Assembly: GCF_009730915.1 (NCBI RefSeq)
Contig: NC_052481.1
Location: 21,612,461 to 21,676,460 of the forward strand
Source of the DNA: Dioscorea cayenensis subsp. rotundata
Lineage: Eukaryota > Streptophyta > Magnoliopsida > Dioscoreales > Dioscoreaceae
Length of the DNA: 64,000 nucleotides
Reading direction: 5' to 3'
Shown: positions 48,315 through 62,499 of the stretch, piece by piece
Layout of the letters: each line of letters begins with the position of its first letter
How positions within the stretch are numbered: position 1 is the stretch's first letter
The notes under the pieces: model-generated
What the model was told of the DNA's origin: nothing
Seen by the model: the letters and a program-made list of their open reading frames with translations, nothing else
Databases searched by the model: none
Position numbers and translations under genes: made by a program

Positions 48315-48580
48315 AGGGCATTAAGTCCACCAGGACATCTCAAGGTTCATTGAAAGCTATTGTAGAGCAAGACTGCTCTGTGCTTCTTCGATCATTTGCG
48401 AATACCAAGCTAAGTATTATTTGAAGAATAGCAAACAATGCAGCACACCGATTAGCCAAGAAAGGATCCTTATGTAATATAAGTAAGGAGTGGTTTGAAC
48501 CTCCTCCTAATCTAGTGCATGCATTAAATTTTAAGATGATTTAATCCAATCTAAGATTTCCCTTTTCCAAAAAAAAAACA
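48315..48580 (+). mobile_element. Short LINE insertion with RNase H end, poly(A) and 18-bp target duplication
   Basis: The insert is flanked by TAAAAGATAAGGTCCACA at 48297-48314 and 48581-48598 (perfect, 18 bp). It encodes the end of an RNase H-like domain, LLRSFANTKLSII-stop-RIANNAAHRLAKKG then SKEWFEPPPNLVHAL, and ends in a run of A (48569-48578). Plant LINEs with a C-terminal RNase H end this way. It lacks the terminal hairpin of the other LINEs here, so it belongs to a different lineage. Confidence 0.85.
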
Positions 48581-48598
48581 TAAAAGATAAGGTCCACA

Positions 48599-49770
<1,172 letters not shown>

Positions 49771-49774
49771 AAAT

Positions 49775-49870
49775 GTGGACAAGCCACAGTGTCGAACCTT
49801 GACCTCTAACTAGGAGCTGGAAAATCAAATATTAACTCTTCTATTACAGGGGTGGTACCAATTAGATTTT
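49775..49870 (-). mobile_element. SINE-like copy with GTGG-CTTGT-CCAC end
   Basis: On the minus strand it has an A-box-like 'AATTGGTACCACCCC', a B box 'GGTCAAGGTTCGACACTG' and the 3' end TGTGGCTTGTCCACATTT (hairpin at 49775-49787). The loop differs from the LINE loop (TTTAT), but the stem is the same. Confidence 0.5.
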
Positions 49871-49918
49871 CAAGAACACAACAATAACAACAAAAAATAA
49901 ATAAATAAAGGTGAAAAT

Positions 49919-50325
49919 CCAAGATTGGCCCCCAAACTATACCCAAATGTTCATTTTGATCTTGAACTATATGGAAAATATTCCCTTTGATCTTTTTCAT
50001 TTCACATCAATGATGGTATGGCAGTTTGTCCATCTGATGAATTATTTAAAGTTTTAACTTAGTGTAGCTTAAGAACCAAAATGGACATACTTATGTCATC
50101 TAGGGACCAAAATAAATTTATTTCTATCGCTTAGAGACCAAAGAGAACATATTTGTTGTTAGGGACAAAGAAGAACATACTCATGTAATTCAAGGACCAA
50201 ACTCAACATGCTTTTGTAATTGGAGGACGAAGCTGAACATTCTCAGGAAGTTCAGGACCAAAGAGATCATTTTTCAGGTTCAGGGTCCAAAAGCACATTT
50301 GGGTATAGTTCCAAGACCAATTGTG
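49919..50325. mobile_element. MITE-like element with inverted ends and internal tandem units
   Basis: Terminal inverted repeats of about 30 bp: AACTATACCCAAATG inside the left end (ends 49949) and CATTTGGGTATAGTT inside the right end (starts 50295). The inside is a string of degenerate units of about 38 bp built around 'AGGACCAAA' and 'AACATACT'. It is about 407 bp long with no ORF. The superfamily is not assigned. Confidence 0.7.
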
Positions 50326-51324
50326 AATTCCCAGCATTAATCAAATTTTCAGCTCAAAATCAGTAGCTCTATCCTCTAGTTAAGCAAGGTCCTATTCCTA
50401 AGGCAATTTTACGAGAAAATAGGAGTATTTCAATCAGAAGATAAATATACAATCCAAATTTGTTATTATATCTCATTTCAGGCATCTTTCACCACTCCAT
50501 TTATCAAGGAATGCAGGACAAATTGATTACTTACATGACAAATTGAATATCAACAAGCAATGTGCCAAAGCTATATATCACACTTTCTGGTGTAACTCTA
50601 CCTACAAATCAAACACAAGAAAACTGGCATAAGAAAATGGTCAAAATGCATGAACAAAAAAGTCTGTATAAAGATAACTAAACTCAGTTGTAGCAGATCG
50701 GTGATTGTAGATCATGGAAAGAATGCAAAAGACATATGAGATTGCATGAATATAACAAGAAATTTGTTACTTCATGGAAAATAAATATAGGCTTTAGAGG
50801 TCTGACTTGTAGATATTCGGAGTTTCAAACTTCTACGGGTTCAGCATTAATGAACTCTAAGAAAGAACCAGAAGTCATAGGAGATTCTACGTTGCATTCC
50901 ATTACTGAAATAAAATCATACAATAAAACACATTTATCAATTTTCTAATAGTATACTTTCGCCCATGCATTAAAGGATTATCGAAATTATTGACCAATGA
51001 ATCTAACTCATAAGTTTCTTTACCTTGAATTGTGACAGGATTTTACAAAATAGAGAATCAAGGATTATAAGAATCCTGTTCTTTACCACAAATTAAGCAG
51101 AAGTGTGAATCTAGAGTATCACATGTTGCAAGAGGGACAAATTGAACTTGAAGAGATAATCAATGACATTAGAAATTTGCTCACTTGCTTGATGCCAAAC
51201 TAGAGTAAAGCTTGAAATTATTACACAAATGCAGTCAAAGTAGAAACTAAGAAATTAAGAGACATGAAGATGCCATGCTCTAATCTAACGTAAGACAAAA
51301 GTGAGAAGCAAATGAGGAAGATAC

Positions 51325-52860
<1,536 letters not shown>

Positions 52861-53099
52861 TTTACCAATAGTTGACTTCTAAGTTGAATAACAGATCTCA
52901 CTTCTTCCTAAAGCAAGGAAATCTTAGATTGGTGAGATGCTAAGCAAATATGACAAATCAGGTTTGATTTTGATAACACGCAACCAGAACTCATTCTGCC
53001 GGAGATACAGAAACTATTGAGGCAGAGGTAAAATCAGTTGAACCAGTATTAGCAATGTACCAACTTACTTGCAAAGATGAAGCAAAAATGATTTAGAAT

Positions 53100-53669
53100 G
53101 GTGTCAAGTATATGATCAAAAGAAGGTTGACGAAATCATGAAGTTATATGCCTCGGGATCGTAACTTTGGGATGGCAGCTCTATCAATGTGGGCTGGTTG
53201 TTTTAGTGACGTGTAACTCCTCATTTCACAGGAAATAGTGAGGGTATTGACCAGCAATCACTCACTAGGTTGAATTTCATTGCTCTGAAATTTGAGAAAA
53301 AAATCCCAATATTTAAATTTAAATTAACAGTTTTACCACATTATAAAAATCTTTTTACTCTGCTTCGCTAAATCTCTCACAACCACATGTGATGCATCCC
53401 ATGTAAAATATGCTTGTTAATTATTTACTTTAAATTTACATCCAGAAGATTTCATTTTTTTCACATATTTTTTTTTTCAAATTCATTTAATGCAGCAAGA
53501 AATAATTATAATAATAATGAAGTGATTTATTTAGTTTAAATAATTAATTATAATAAATAAAATAACAACATCTAAACTATTTTTATTCATAAAAATTATT
53601 ATTATTATTATTTTATAAAAATATATAAACCACAATTATATATTATATAATTTACTATAACTCACTATC

Positions 53670-53704
<35 letters not shown>

Positions 53705-53780
53705 AAAGTCAATTCATTATTTTTATTTTTATTTTCTTTTCTCATTCTCAAAAAACACTACTCTTTTGCTGCTCTCCTAA
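53100..53780. other. AT-rich intergenic DNA, no gene seen
   Basis: Contains (AT)n at 53668-53693 and a short (CA)n. Confidence 0.45.
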
Positions 53781-53784
53781 TCAA

Positions 53785-54342
53785 ACACAACTTTTCTTCC
53801 TACTCTAACTACATCCCCTATTTCATTCCTTCTCATTCTTATTTTCTGGGAACATTGTAATGAAAGGAGAAATGGCGGGGAAGCATTTGGTGCCAAAGTT
53901 CAATCAAGTGGTGGTTAATCACGTGCAAGGGAGGATGCTTGATGACTCAGCAAAGGTTAAAATGAATGGAGGCACGTGTGAAGCTATTGATCTCTCATTG
54001 GGGGGACGAAAAAGTGGAAGGATTCGGAAGAGAAGGTGCAGGCTCACGGGTTATCATACACCCGGCCACGTGGATTTATGAATGTTCTGATTGGTAGAAG
54101 AGAGGGAGGAGGTTATGCTATAGATCAATCAAATATAAAGGAGGGTGTGGAGGAAAAGAAGGCGTATTGAAGAACAGAGTGGAATCTTGGGCCTTGAAGA
54201 GCTTTTTGGTGATCTTCTCCGGCGACCTTGACTAGGAGGGAAGTCTTTCCCACTTATCTACTATATTTCCTATTCGGGTCTCTATAGATCTATAATCCCT
54301 ATGGATTTAGAATTGTATGTTTCTACATTTACTATAATTGTC
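53785..54342 (+). other. Dispersed repeat copy, then a GC-richer transcript-leader-like stretch cut by the gap
   Basis: 53785-53850 matches 41765-41830. After it, a TATA-like 'AATATAAAGGAGGG' (near 54129) and a leader-like stretch (ATCTTCTCCGGCGACC, then CTACTATATTTCC) run into the gap. A 73-codon frame (53860-54081) has no recognised domain. It could be the LTR of another element, but only one end is visible. Confidence 0.3.
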
Positions 54343-55342
54343 NNNNNNNNNNNNNNNNNNNNNNNNNNNNNNNNNNNNNNNNNNNNNNNNNNNNNNNNNN
54401 NNNNNNNNNNNNNNNNNNNNNNNNNNNNNNNNNNNNNNNNNNNNNNNNNNNNNNNNNNNNNNNNNNNNNNNNNNNNNNNNNNNNNNNNNNNNNNNNNNNN
54501 NNNNNNNNNNNNNNNNNNNNNNNNNNNNNNNNNNNNNNNNNNNNNNNNNNNNNNNNNNNNNNNNNNNNNNNNNNNNNNNNNNNNNNNNNNNNNNNNNNNN
54601 NNNNNNNNNNNNNNNNNNNNNNNNNNNNNNNNNNNNNNNNNNNNNNNNNNNNNNNNNNNNNNNNNNNNNNNNNNNNNNNNNNNNNNNNNNNNNNNNNNNN
54701 NNNNNNNNNNNNNNNNNNNNNNNNNNNNNNNNNNNNNNNNNNNNNNNNNNNNNNNNNNNNNNNNNNNNNNNNNNNNNNNNNNNNNNNNNNNNNNNNNNNN
54801 NNNNNNNNNNNNNNNNNNNNNNNNNNNNNNNNNNNNNNNNNNNNNNNNNNNNNNNNNNNNNNNNNNNNNNNNNNNNNNNNNNNNNNNNNNNNNNNNNNNN
54901 NNNNNNNNNNNNNNNNNNNNNNNNNNNNNNNNNNNNNNNNNNNNNNNNNNNNNNNNNNNNNNNNNNNNNNNNNNNNNNNNNNNNNNNNNNNNNNNNNNNN
55001 NNNNNNNNNNNNNNNNNNNNNNNNNNNNNNNNNNNNNNNNNNNNNNNNNNNNNNNNNNNNNNNNNNNNNNNNNNNNNNNNNNNNNNNNNNNNNNNNNNNN
55101 NNNNNNNNNNNNNNNNNNNNNNNNNNNNNNNNNNNNNNNNNNNNNNNNNNNNNNNNNNNNNNNNNNNNNNNNNNNNNNNNNNNNNNNNNNNNNNNNNNNN
55201 NNNNNNNNNNNNNNNNNNNNNNNNNNNNNNNNNNNNNNNNNNNNNNNNNNNNNNNNNNNNNNNNNNNNNNNNNNNNNNNNNNNNNNNNNNNNNNNNNNNN
55301 NNNNNNNNNNNNNNNNNNNNNNNNNNNNNNNNNNNNNNNNNN
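54343..55342. other. Assembly gap, exactly 1000 N
   Basis: A second gap of the same round length. The sequence to its right is Copia leader; the sequence to its left is not Copia. Confidence 1.
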
Positions 55343-55699
55343 TATAATTTCAGTACAATGTTTTGTTTGATTCAGGCAAAAGTAAACAAGGCAATAGTAA
55401 TGTCACATCAATGTGTTTATGTGTGGCTAGGCAAAGAGTCACATGTGATGAAATGTGATGGAGACCGGTGTTTGGAAGCAAGTTTTTGGAGGTAGAGATG
55501 ATGGAGGTGTCCGGATGATGATGGTGGTGGAGTTGGTGTCGGCGGTGTGATGGTGTACGGATGGCGGTGGTGGAGGATGATGAGGATGATGGTGGCCGGG
55601 TTGGAGAGATGATGGTGATGTTGGTCGGATTATGGTGGAGGTGGTGGTGATGATCGGCGGGTGATAATGGTGAAGGTGGTGAGGATGATGGTGATGGTC

Positions 55700-55920
55700 G
55701 GTTGATGGTGGGGATGTTGTCCGATTGGTGATGGTGGCCGGTTGATGGTCGGTGGATGGTTGAGTATGGTAATGAAGGTGGTGAGGTTGATGAAGATGGT
55801 GATGGAGGCCGGTTGATGGTGGGGATGTTGTCCGATTGGTGATGGTGGCCGGTTGATGGTCGATGGATGGTTGAGTATGGTAATGAAAGTGGTGAGGTTG
55901 ATGAAGATGGGAAGAGTCAG
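55700..55920. repeat. 111-bp tandem duplication in the Copia leader
   Basis: Two copies starting 'GTTGATGGTGGGGATGTTGT' at 55701 and 55812 differ at a few positions. The wider 55500-55920 region is a GATGGTGRTG-type low-complexity stretch. Confidence 0.85.
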
Positions 55921-56066
55921 GTTTTCTTGAGTAGATGATGAAGGGAGGGATGATGTAGAGAAAGAGTGCCGAGGAAGATGGCCGGAGAAATTGACCGGAG
56001 AGGATAGTCGGAGAATGGCCGGAGTAGTTGGCCGGAAAAAAATATTCTAACCTAGCTCGGATACCA

Positions 56067-56191
56067 TGATATGGAAGACAGGAGAAGTGAAAGAATTAAT
56101 CTTTATTCATTGATGAAATCAAGTGAGAACATAGGTCTTCATATAGAAGCCAAAGATATGAATATACCCCACTGCCTACATACATACATAC

Positions 56192-56222
<31 letters not shown>

Positions 56223-56225
56223 ACA
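56067..56225 (-). repeat. Copia 5' LTR (159 bp)
   Basis: Plus strand TGATATGGAAGACAGG...TATAACA, a near-copy of 19440-19589. The outer flank is ATGACG (56226-56231). Confidence 0.9.
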
Positions 56226-56339
56226 ATGACGAATGTCAAAGCTATAATTAAGCCCATTCTTCTTTGGGAGAGCATCATTCTTCGAAGCTTGCTGCGTAGG
56301 AGATTGAACGATGCCTCTTCAGACCAATCGCGTGGTTCG

Positions 56340-56505
56340 TATTAAGCTAACAGGTGTGCTAAAGATCCACGTTCTCCCAATGACATGGCTTGCGGGCGTT
56401 GCTTCAGAACTTCTCACAAGACAGCGGAGTGCTGGCATCAAGTGGTGTGCGTGCATCAGCCACATGGCTGCGCAGTGTCCAATGGAACCACGACGAAGTC
56501 CTTAA
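56340..56505 (+). pseudogene. Orphan zinc-knuckle fragment (LINE ORF1 type)
   Basis: One frame reads MACGRCFRTSHKTAEC, a C-x2-C-x4-H-x4-C zinc knuckle. The next frame over reads CACISHMAAQCP, resembling a second knuckle. Double knuckles of this kind occur in plant LINE ORF1 proteins. A frameshift separates them and nothing else of an element is seen. It sits between the Copia LTR and the 3' end of RLP-D, where RLP-C has unrelated sequence. Confidence 0.5.
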
Positions 56506-56653
56506 TTATCAAAAGAGATTGCATGTTCGATAAAAAAGGATGAGTTCGCAAGAAGGGCATCCGGTGCAACTTGAAGCTAGTGGTTTCGAGAAAATAGAGA
56601 TTAAGTCGAGCTTTTCTCTCGCTCTCTCTTACTTACAACAGAGATAGCCGATG

Positions 56654-59600
56654 CTAGTCGTCCTCGATGCCTGCTGAATTATAAATACTTGTTGCAGTGA
56701 ATGCAAGAAGCTTCTTATGCATATAATCAACTAGATCAAAATATGAATTCCTCCATGCCTCTTTGATTAACAAACAAATACATACTGCCCACAAACCCAA
56801 TGCATATCCCACAGCACCGCCAAACAATAACCATAATGTTTCATTCTCATCAGAATCATCTCCTTCAACACTGAATGCAAGTGTCTCATTATCACCGCAA
56901 TTTACTGTCGAAGGAGGGCCGCAGAGGTCACGATTGCCAATGTATATCGATGGATCATCAAGAGTTTGCAGCTGGTTACCTGTTGGAATTCTACCCCACA
57001 AATTGTTGTACGAAAGGTTCAGATGACTCAACAATGTAAGAAAAGATATGCTCGTAGGAATCTTGCCTGAAAGTTCATTTCTTGATAAATCAAATGACTC
57101 CAATGACACTAAGTCACCTATTGAATCTGGAATCCCACCAATCAAATGATTTCCGGACAAGTTCAGATTTTGAATCCCATGAAGATTTCCTATTTGCTCT
57201 GGTATTTCACCCGAAAGCCGATTGTTTGAAAGGTCTATGCTTGTCACAAACTCGAGTGTTTTACTGTATTGAAGTTCCATTCCTTTTGTGACAACTGACA
57301 AGCTGTCGGTATAACCGAAAATGCTATAATTCCCAACGCTTGTGATGACTTGGTCTTGAAATCCATCCAGAATACTCTGTCTTGCTTCATTTGTGAGTTG
57401 CATTGCAGAAAGGTTGCAAAAAGACTGAGGTATAACTCCTGATAAGTTATTATCAGCAAGGTCTAAGATTTGCAATGATGCTAGATTGAATAATTCTTCA
57501 GGGATGTCACCCTGCAACATGTTAGATCGTAATCGGAGTATCCTTAGCAATGGCATTCTTTCTCCAATCCATGCTGGTATGTTTCCTGATAAGTTATTAC
57601 CACCAAGATCAAGGGTCACAAGTATCTTCAAGTTACTCAGAGGCAATGGGATTTCTCCAGAGAGATTGTTGTTCCCCAAGTGAAGAACTTGAATCAATTT
57701 AAGAGAACCAAGAGAAACAGGAATTTCTCCAGATATCTTGTTGTTTGCCAGATTTAGAGCCACTAAGAAGAACAGATTTTGCCAACATCCAGGAAGCTCA
57801 CCAGAGATAAAATTGTTGGAGATATCAATGACTTGCATCAGCTGGAAGTTGCATATAGATGCAGGAAGTGTGCCATTTAAGAGATTATTTGAAAGATACA
57901 AATGTCCCAATGTTGGTACATTTCCACCAAGAATGGGAAGAAGATCTCCTGAAAATGAATTATCTGAAAGATCAGCATATGCCACATTAGATGGCAGAGG
58001 TAATGGGCCTTCAAATTTGTTTGAACTCAGATTAATGAGACTTGAACAGATGAGCTTGAGAGACTTGGGCACAGTTCCAGTTATCTGATTATTCGAGAGA
58101 TCGAGAAGTGCAATGCTATGCGACAAGTCCCAGAACCAATCAGGCAATGAACCTGTGATTCCAGTATTGGACAAATCAAGCATTGAAAAATCTTTCTGAG
58201 TTCTGAGCCACGCTGGAAATTCTGGTCCCAATTGACATGATACAAAAGCAATTTCTTGAAGATGGAAAGGAGGTACCCAATCTTTGCTGATGTTCACTAT
58301 CAATGGGTTGTAACTCATGCTCAAAGAATCCAGACTTGAGAGATTGGCCAAGTGTTGTTCCGATATAACACCACCAAGTGAATTGTAAGCAATATCAAGA
58401 ACTTTCAGCTCTGAGAGATGTCCAATGCTCTTTGGAAGACTTCCATTGAATCCATTTGAAGCGAGATACAAGGTTTTTAAGTTTGATAAGTTTCCAATAG
58501 AAATAGGAACCGGTCCGTAAAGTGAGTTCTTACTAATATCAAGAGTGGTTATACTTTTGAGCATTCCCAGCCAACCTGACAACTCCCCTTTCAAATTACT
58601 GTTTCTCAAGTTTAATGTCTCAATAGTTTCACCAGCACATCCGGATAAAATTCTTGACAATGTGCTCGTGTCTTCACTGAGATTATTGAATGAGAAATCC
58701 AAAGTGTGCAAGTTGCAGAGGTCTCTGATACTTGTTGGTAGCGGGCCGACAAAGTCATTGAAGCCAAGCTGAATGACCTCCAGAGATTCCATGTGACCAA
58801 TGGATTCAGGTATCACTCCCATGGAAGTGATTGAACCAGAGATCAAGATGAACAAGTCTGCTGGAATTAGTTAGCCAGAGAGGGAATGTGGAGTTGATTT
58901 GATTGTTGCTGAGATCAATAGTAGTCAAAGAATTACTAAGATTGAGATATGGAGAAGAAGAGGAAGAAGAAGAAGAGGAAGGCTGTGGCCAGTGAAGGTG
59001 GCAGTTTGGAAGAATCAAAACAGAAAGAGCAGGCAGCATGTTAACAGCATGAAACAAATTATCAGAAGAAATCTTAGCAAGATTAACTCCACTCATGTCA
59101 AGATATTGCAGAGAAGAAAGGAAAGAAAGCCATTGAAAATTATCATCAACATGCAAATCATGCATAGAATAGAATGAATTGAGATCAAGATAAATCAAGC
59201 TTGTGAGATTACCGAGCTGAGGAGGAACCCTCCCAATGAAACCAGCATTAGAGAGATTCAGATAACTCAAACCAGTGAGTGAACCAATGAAACTGGGAAT
59301 CTCTGTTCCCTTGAAATGATTAGAACTCAAGTCCAAGTGATTCAAATGCTTCAAAGAAAGCAAAGAAGGATTAATCTCACCACTGAGTCTTCCACCATTG
59401 CTAACGCCATGATAAAGATGGTGATACTGAAGATCCAAGCTGACAACATGCCAAGTTTCATTGTCACAATGAACTCCTGTCCATGTACAGCAGTCATCAC
59501 CTTCCCATGAAGATAGAAGTTGGTGAGGATCTTGAAGACCTGCTTTGAACTTGACAAGTGCCAATCTCTCACTCTCACTGCAACTCATGCAGAGTTCTCC

Positions 59601-59669
59601 ATTGTACAAACATCCAAGAAGAAGCATAAGAAGATGTAGATGAGACGGAATGGTGTTCTGTTTCCTCAT
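56654..59669 (-). pseudogene. RLP-D: EIX-type LRR receptor-like protein with a 1-bp frameshift
   Basis: MRKQNTIPSHLHLLMLLLGC signal peptide; N-cap SERLALVKFKAGLQDPHQLL and WEGDDCCTWTGVHC; LRRs with a poly-Ser insert (9 Ser); a long LRR run; island TKGMELQYSKTLEFVTSIDL; C-cap RDLCGPPSTVNCG; acidic stretch DDSDENETLW; membrane helix GGAVGYALGLWAVCICLLI; tail KEAWRNSYFDLVDYMHKKLL. The total is about 1003 residues over two frames. RLP-C reads FHGVIPEA where RLP-D has one extra base (about 58817) and reads FHGSDT-stop. The downstream frame then runs open to the end. Either a young null allele or a base-call error is possible. The role is as for RLP-C, which it matches almost everywhere. Similarity to RLP-C stops at the C-terminus. 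Confidence 0.93.
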
Positions 59670-59699
59670 GGTTTTTAGTTTTCACCTGGAACTGGAAGC

Positions 59700-59708
59700 C
59701 TGAAAATG

Positions 59709-59745
<37 letters not shown>

Positions 59746-60029
59746 TTGCAGTATGACTAGTTGGAACGCCAGCCAAGGGCTACTTTTGTTGCGTGTTGAC
59801 TTAGCTAGTTAGACATGCTGTGCCGTGATGTTTGGTTCAAATTTGAACGATCTTGGACGGCCACATCACCTTTCCCTTTCAGTTAGCAAAGGAATTATCC
59901 AGGAAAGTATGAAGAGTTGAATTTCAATCCAATGACAGTGTATTGTATATGACTAATATTTTTGTGTTTATAAATAATAATACAATAAAAATTTTATTTA
60001 TAATTTTATTTTTTATAAACTTATTATTT
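59700..60029. other. Upstream region of RLP-D
   Basis: (GA)n at 59711-59740, then a block shared with the RLP-C upstream region ('GAACGCCAGCCAAGGGCTAC' and 'CCGTGATGTTTGGTTCA'). AT-rich beyond about 59900. Confidence 0.6.
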
Positions 60030-60230
60030 ATAGCTGAGCTGATTTTTATTTATTTATTAGCTTGGTTTTTTTAATATCTATATTTTATAAAATTTTTAAG
60101 TTGACTTTTTGTTTTTGTATTCATATGAATAAGCCACCATGATTGATTTTTCAAAGAATGATGTTAGAAATGATTAGTTTATATAGTATGGGTTGGAACT
60201 GTTTGTTTAACTTTAAGGTTCAAATTGAAA
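60030..60230 (+). repeat. Dispersed repeat, copy 1 of 3
   Basis: Shares 'GAAATGATTAGTTTATATAG', the AAGCCACCA motif and the GACTTTTT / GACATTTTT spacing with 62500-62690. It also shares its first part with 62885-63010. AT-rich and non-coding. Confidence 0.7.
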
Positions 60231-60248
60231 ATTTTTTTTTATTTAAAT

Positions 60249-61760
60249 GTAGATAAATCACAGATTTATTGAAATAAAACAGAAGTATAAAGAAAGAGTC
60301 AACCCTCACCAGCAGTGAGGGAAAGCAAAGAAACAATATAATACCATAAAATAAAAAGGAGAAAATACAGATAAAGGCAAGACGGGCGAAAAATGCCGTC
60401 TGGCATCTCAGGCCTGCAAAGTAAGGAATCAGGGACCCCTACTCCTGTATAGCATCGTGGTCATGATCGCCAGCTGGGTTAGGAACTCTAGCGCTGAGAA
60501 AGTTGAGGGAGCTGGTGCCTATCAGCAACTGTTGAAAACCAAGAAAGAAGCATATTAACAGTTTTAGAAATAATGTAATAATGAGGTAAAGCATTCATTT
60601 GAAAAATACGAGTATTCCGTTCAATCCAGATATTCCACAGAACAACGCGGGAAATGTGGTCCCAAAGAATTCGGTGCTGAGCAATAAGGGAAGGCAGCCA
60701 GGTGGTCCAAAGTGAGGGAATTGATTGTGGGAGAGGAATAGAATCTAAAGCTTGGTGGAAGAAATCCCAGATACGTTTAGAGAACTCACAGTTGAGGAAA
60801 AGGTGATTCAGGTCTTCAGTAGCATTGTGACATAGAACATAAGTATATGAGGTGTAGTGAGATAAACACCCTTTCTTAAAAAGATTTGCTAGTGTGAGGA
60901 TTTTGTCCTCTCCAGCGAGCTAGCAAAAAAGGGTAATTTTACTAGAGCAACGGATTTTTCAGAAATAAGGGTAATGCGAGCTACGCAATCCGCCATCAAT
61001 AAGGAATTTGTAAAAAGATTTGACAGTGAAGTTCCCACTTTTTTCTAGCGCCCAAAAATTAATGTCATCCTGGATATAAGAACAGTTAGGGATGATTTCC
61101 AAAAGCGGATTCAGCATATTAGGAGAAACAGAGGGGTAAAGAGTCTCTGGATTGTTAAGAAAATGGGTAAATTGTCTTAAAGTGATCCAAGGTGAGACGC
61201 ACTGAGAAAAGAGGGACGGCCAAAGATCTTTGAGTAGAAGCCCAGCGTGCCAGTGATCGAACCAGAGGAAAGTGCTGGACCCACTTCTGATGGATTTGTT
61301 TAGGCAGGAGCGGAAAGCAGGTAAAATGGAAGTCACTCCTGCCCAAAAGAAAGATTTGTTTGCAGGTGGAGTGTGAAACAAGAGATCATTTGGGTCGCTG
61401 ATAGAATAGTTTGACTGGATGATTTTAGCCAAACAGTTGTTTGGGCGACAGGATAATTTCCACCATCACTTCCCAAGCAAGGCTTTATTGAATTCCTTGA
61501 GGTTGAGGATTCCCCAGCCTCCCATGTCACGAGGTCTAGTAATCCTGTTCCAGGCGATCAATCTGATGCCTTTAGGGCCCAAGTCCGGGCCTTTCCAAAG
61601 GAAGTCTCTTCGGATTTTATCGATTTTATTGATAACCCAAATGGGAAGTTTGAAGACTGACATCCAGTAAACTGGAACGGTGGAAAGGACAGAGTTGATG
61701 AGAGTAAGACGGCCTCCAAGAGATAAGTAGTTTGCTTCCCAAGGACAGAGTTGATGAAAG
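60249..61760 (-). mobile_element. 5'-truncated LINE, minus strand
   Basis: Thumb and zf-RVT part of ORF2: IDKIRRDFLWKGPDLGPKGI, RDMGGWGILNLKEFNKALLG, LFHTPPANKSFFWAGVTSIL and LEKSGNFTVKSFYKFLIDGG. The 3' UTR has a perfect hairpin CCCTCAC-TGCTG-GTGAGGG (60303-60321) and a decayed terminal GTGA-TTTAT-CTAC (60249-60261). The upstream end shows GGACAGAGTTGATGA twice (61685 and 61743), as if copying jumped when the element stopped. Confidence 0.85.
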
Positions 61761-62499
61761 TTTTTTTTAAAAAAAAATAGGTGATAAACACCTTGTTTCT
61801 AAAAAAACAAAAAAATACATAAATGTATTAATTGCAATAGCTTATTAATCCTACAATAGCTTATTAAGTTGGCCAAATACCACATAGGGTAAATCACTGA
61901 TCGAATGCTCTTGTGCTAAAGATGAACGAGGCTAAGCAATTGGCCGAAGCTAGTTTAAAACCAAACTTCTCCTTAGGAGGATAGATGGGGTAATTCAAGG
62001 TGAGATCCAATGTAGATCTAACTTCCATTCACTCGGGTATTCGGGTGGTTCGAGTGACCACCATGGCTCTTTTCTTCTCGAGAATCCATACATCCCTTAT
62101 TAGTATATAGACAACTATCTCTAGAGCACAAGTTTAGGTTCGGTCTCAATGGGAAAATAGAGCACCTAACAACGCATCTTCACATACCTAGAACTACGAG
62201 ATCACCCTTTTCATTCTGGTGTGACATAGAGATCGTTATCCTAATATCAACTAAGTTCACGGCCTGGAGATAAGCAAACTCAAACCGCTGGCATCTGCCA
62301 CAGAGTAAACCACAGCTTCTTAGGCCTCCCCGACTAATTCACAATAGTGTGGGGGAAGCCCTGCAGAAAAATAGCTCGATGCCAGAATGATAAAAAGCTT
62401 AACACCCTTGAGTATAAGGACCTCAAAATAATATATTTTTTTATTTTTTTCCACATAGACACCTAAAAAAGGCCATGTGATATGAGTAAGCCACCAATT

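Larger units (their letters stand above)
55343..56225 (-). mobile_element. Copia 5' part: 5' LTR, primer binding site and leader
   Basis: On the minus strand from 56225: a 159-bp LTR, then TGGTATCCGAGC (complement of 56055-56066), which matches the tRNA-iMet primer site of plant Copia (TGGTATC-GAGC), then a leader rich in CCGGCC and CCACCATCA. No gag is readable before the gap. It has the same orientation and LTR as the Copia part at 19440-23987. Confidence 0.87.

Noticed and set aside
53860..54081. 73-codon basic open frame as a gene
   Set aside because: No recognised domain, and it overlaps a region that looks like an LTR or leader cut by the gap. Kept only as an uncertain region.
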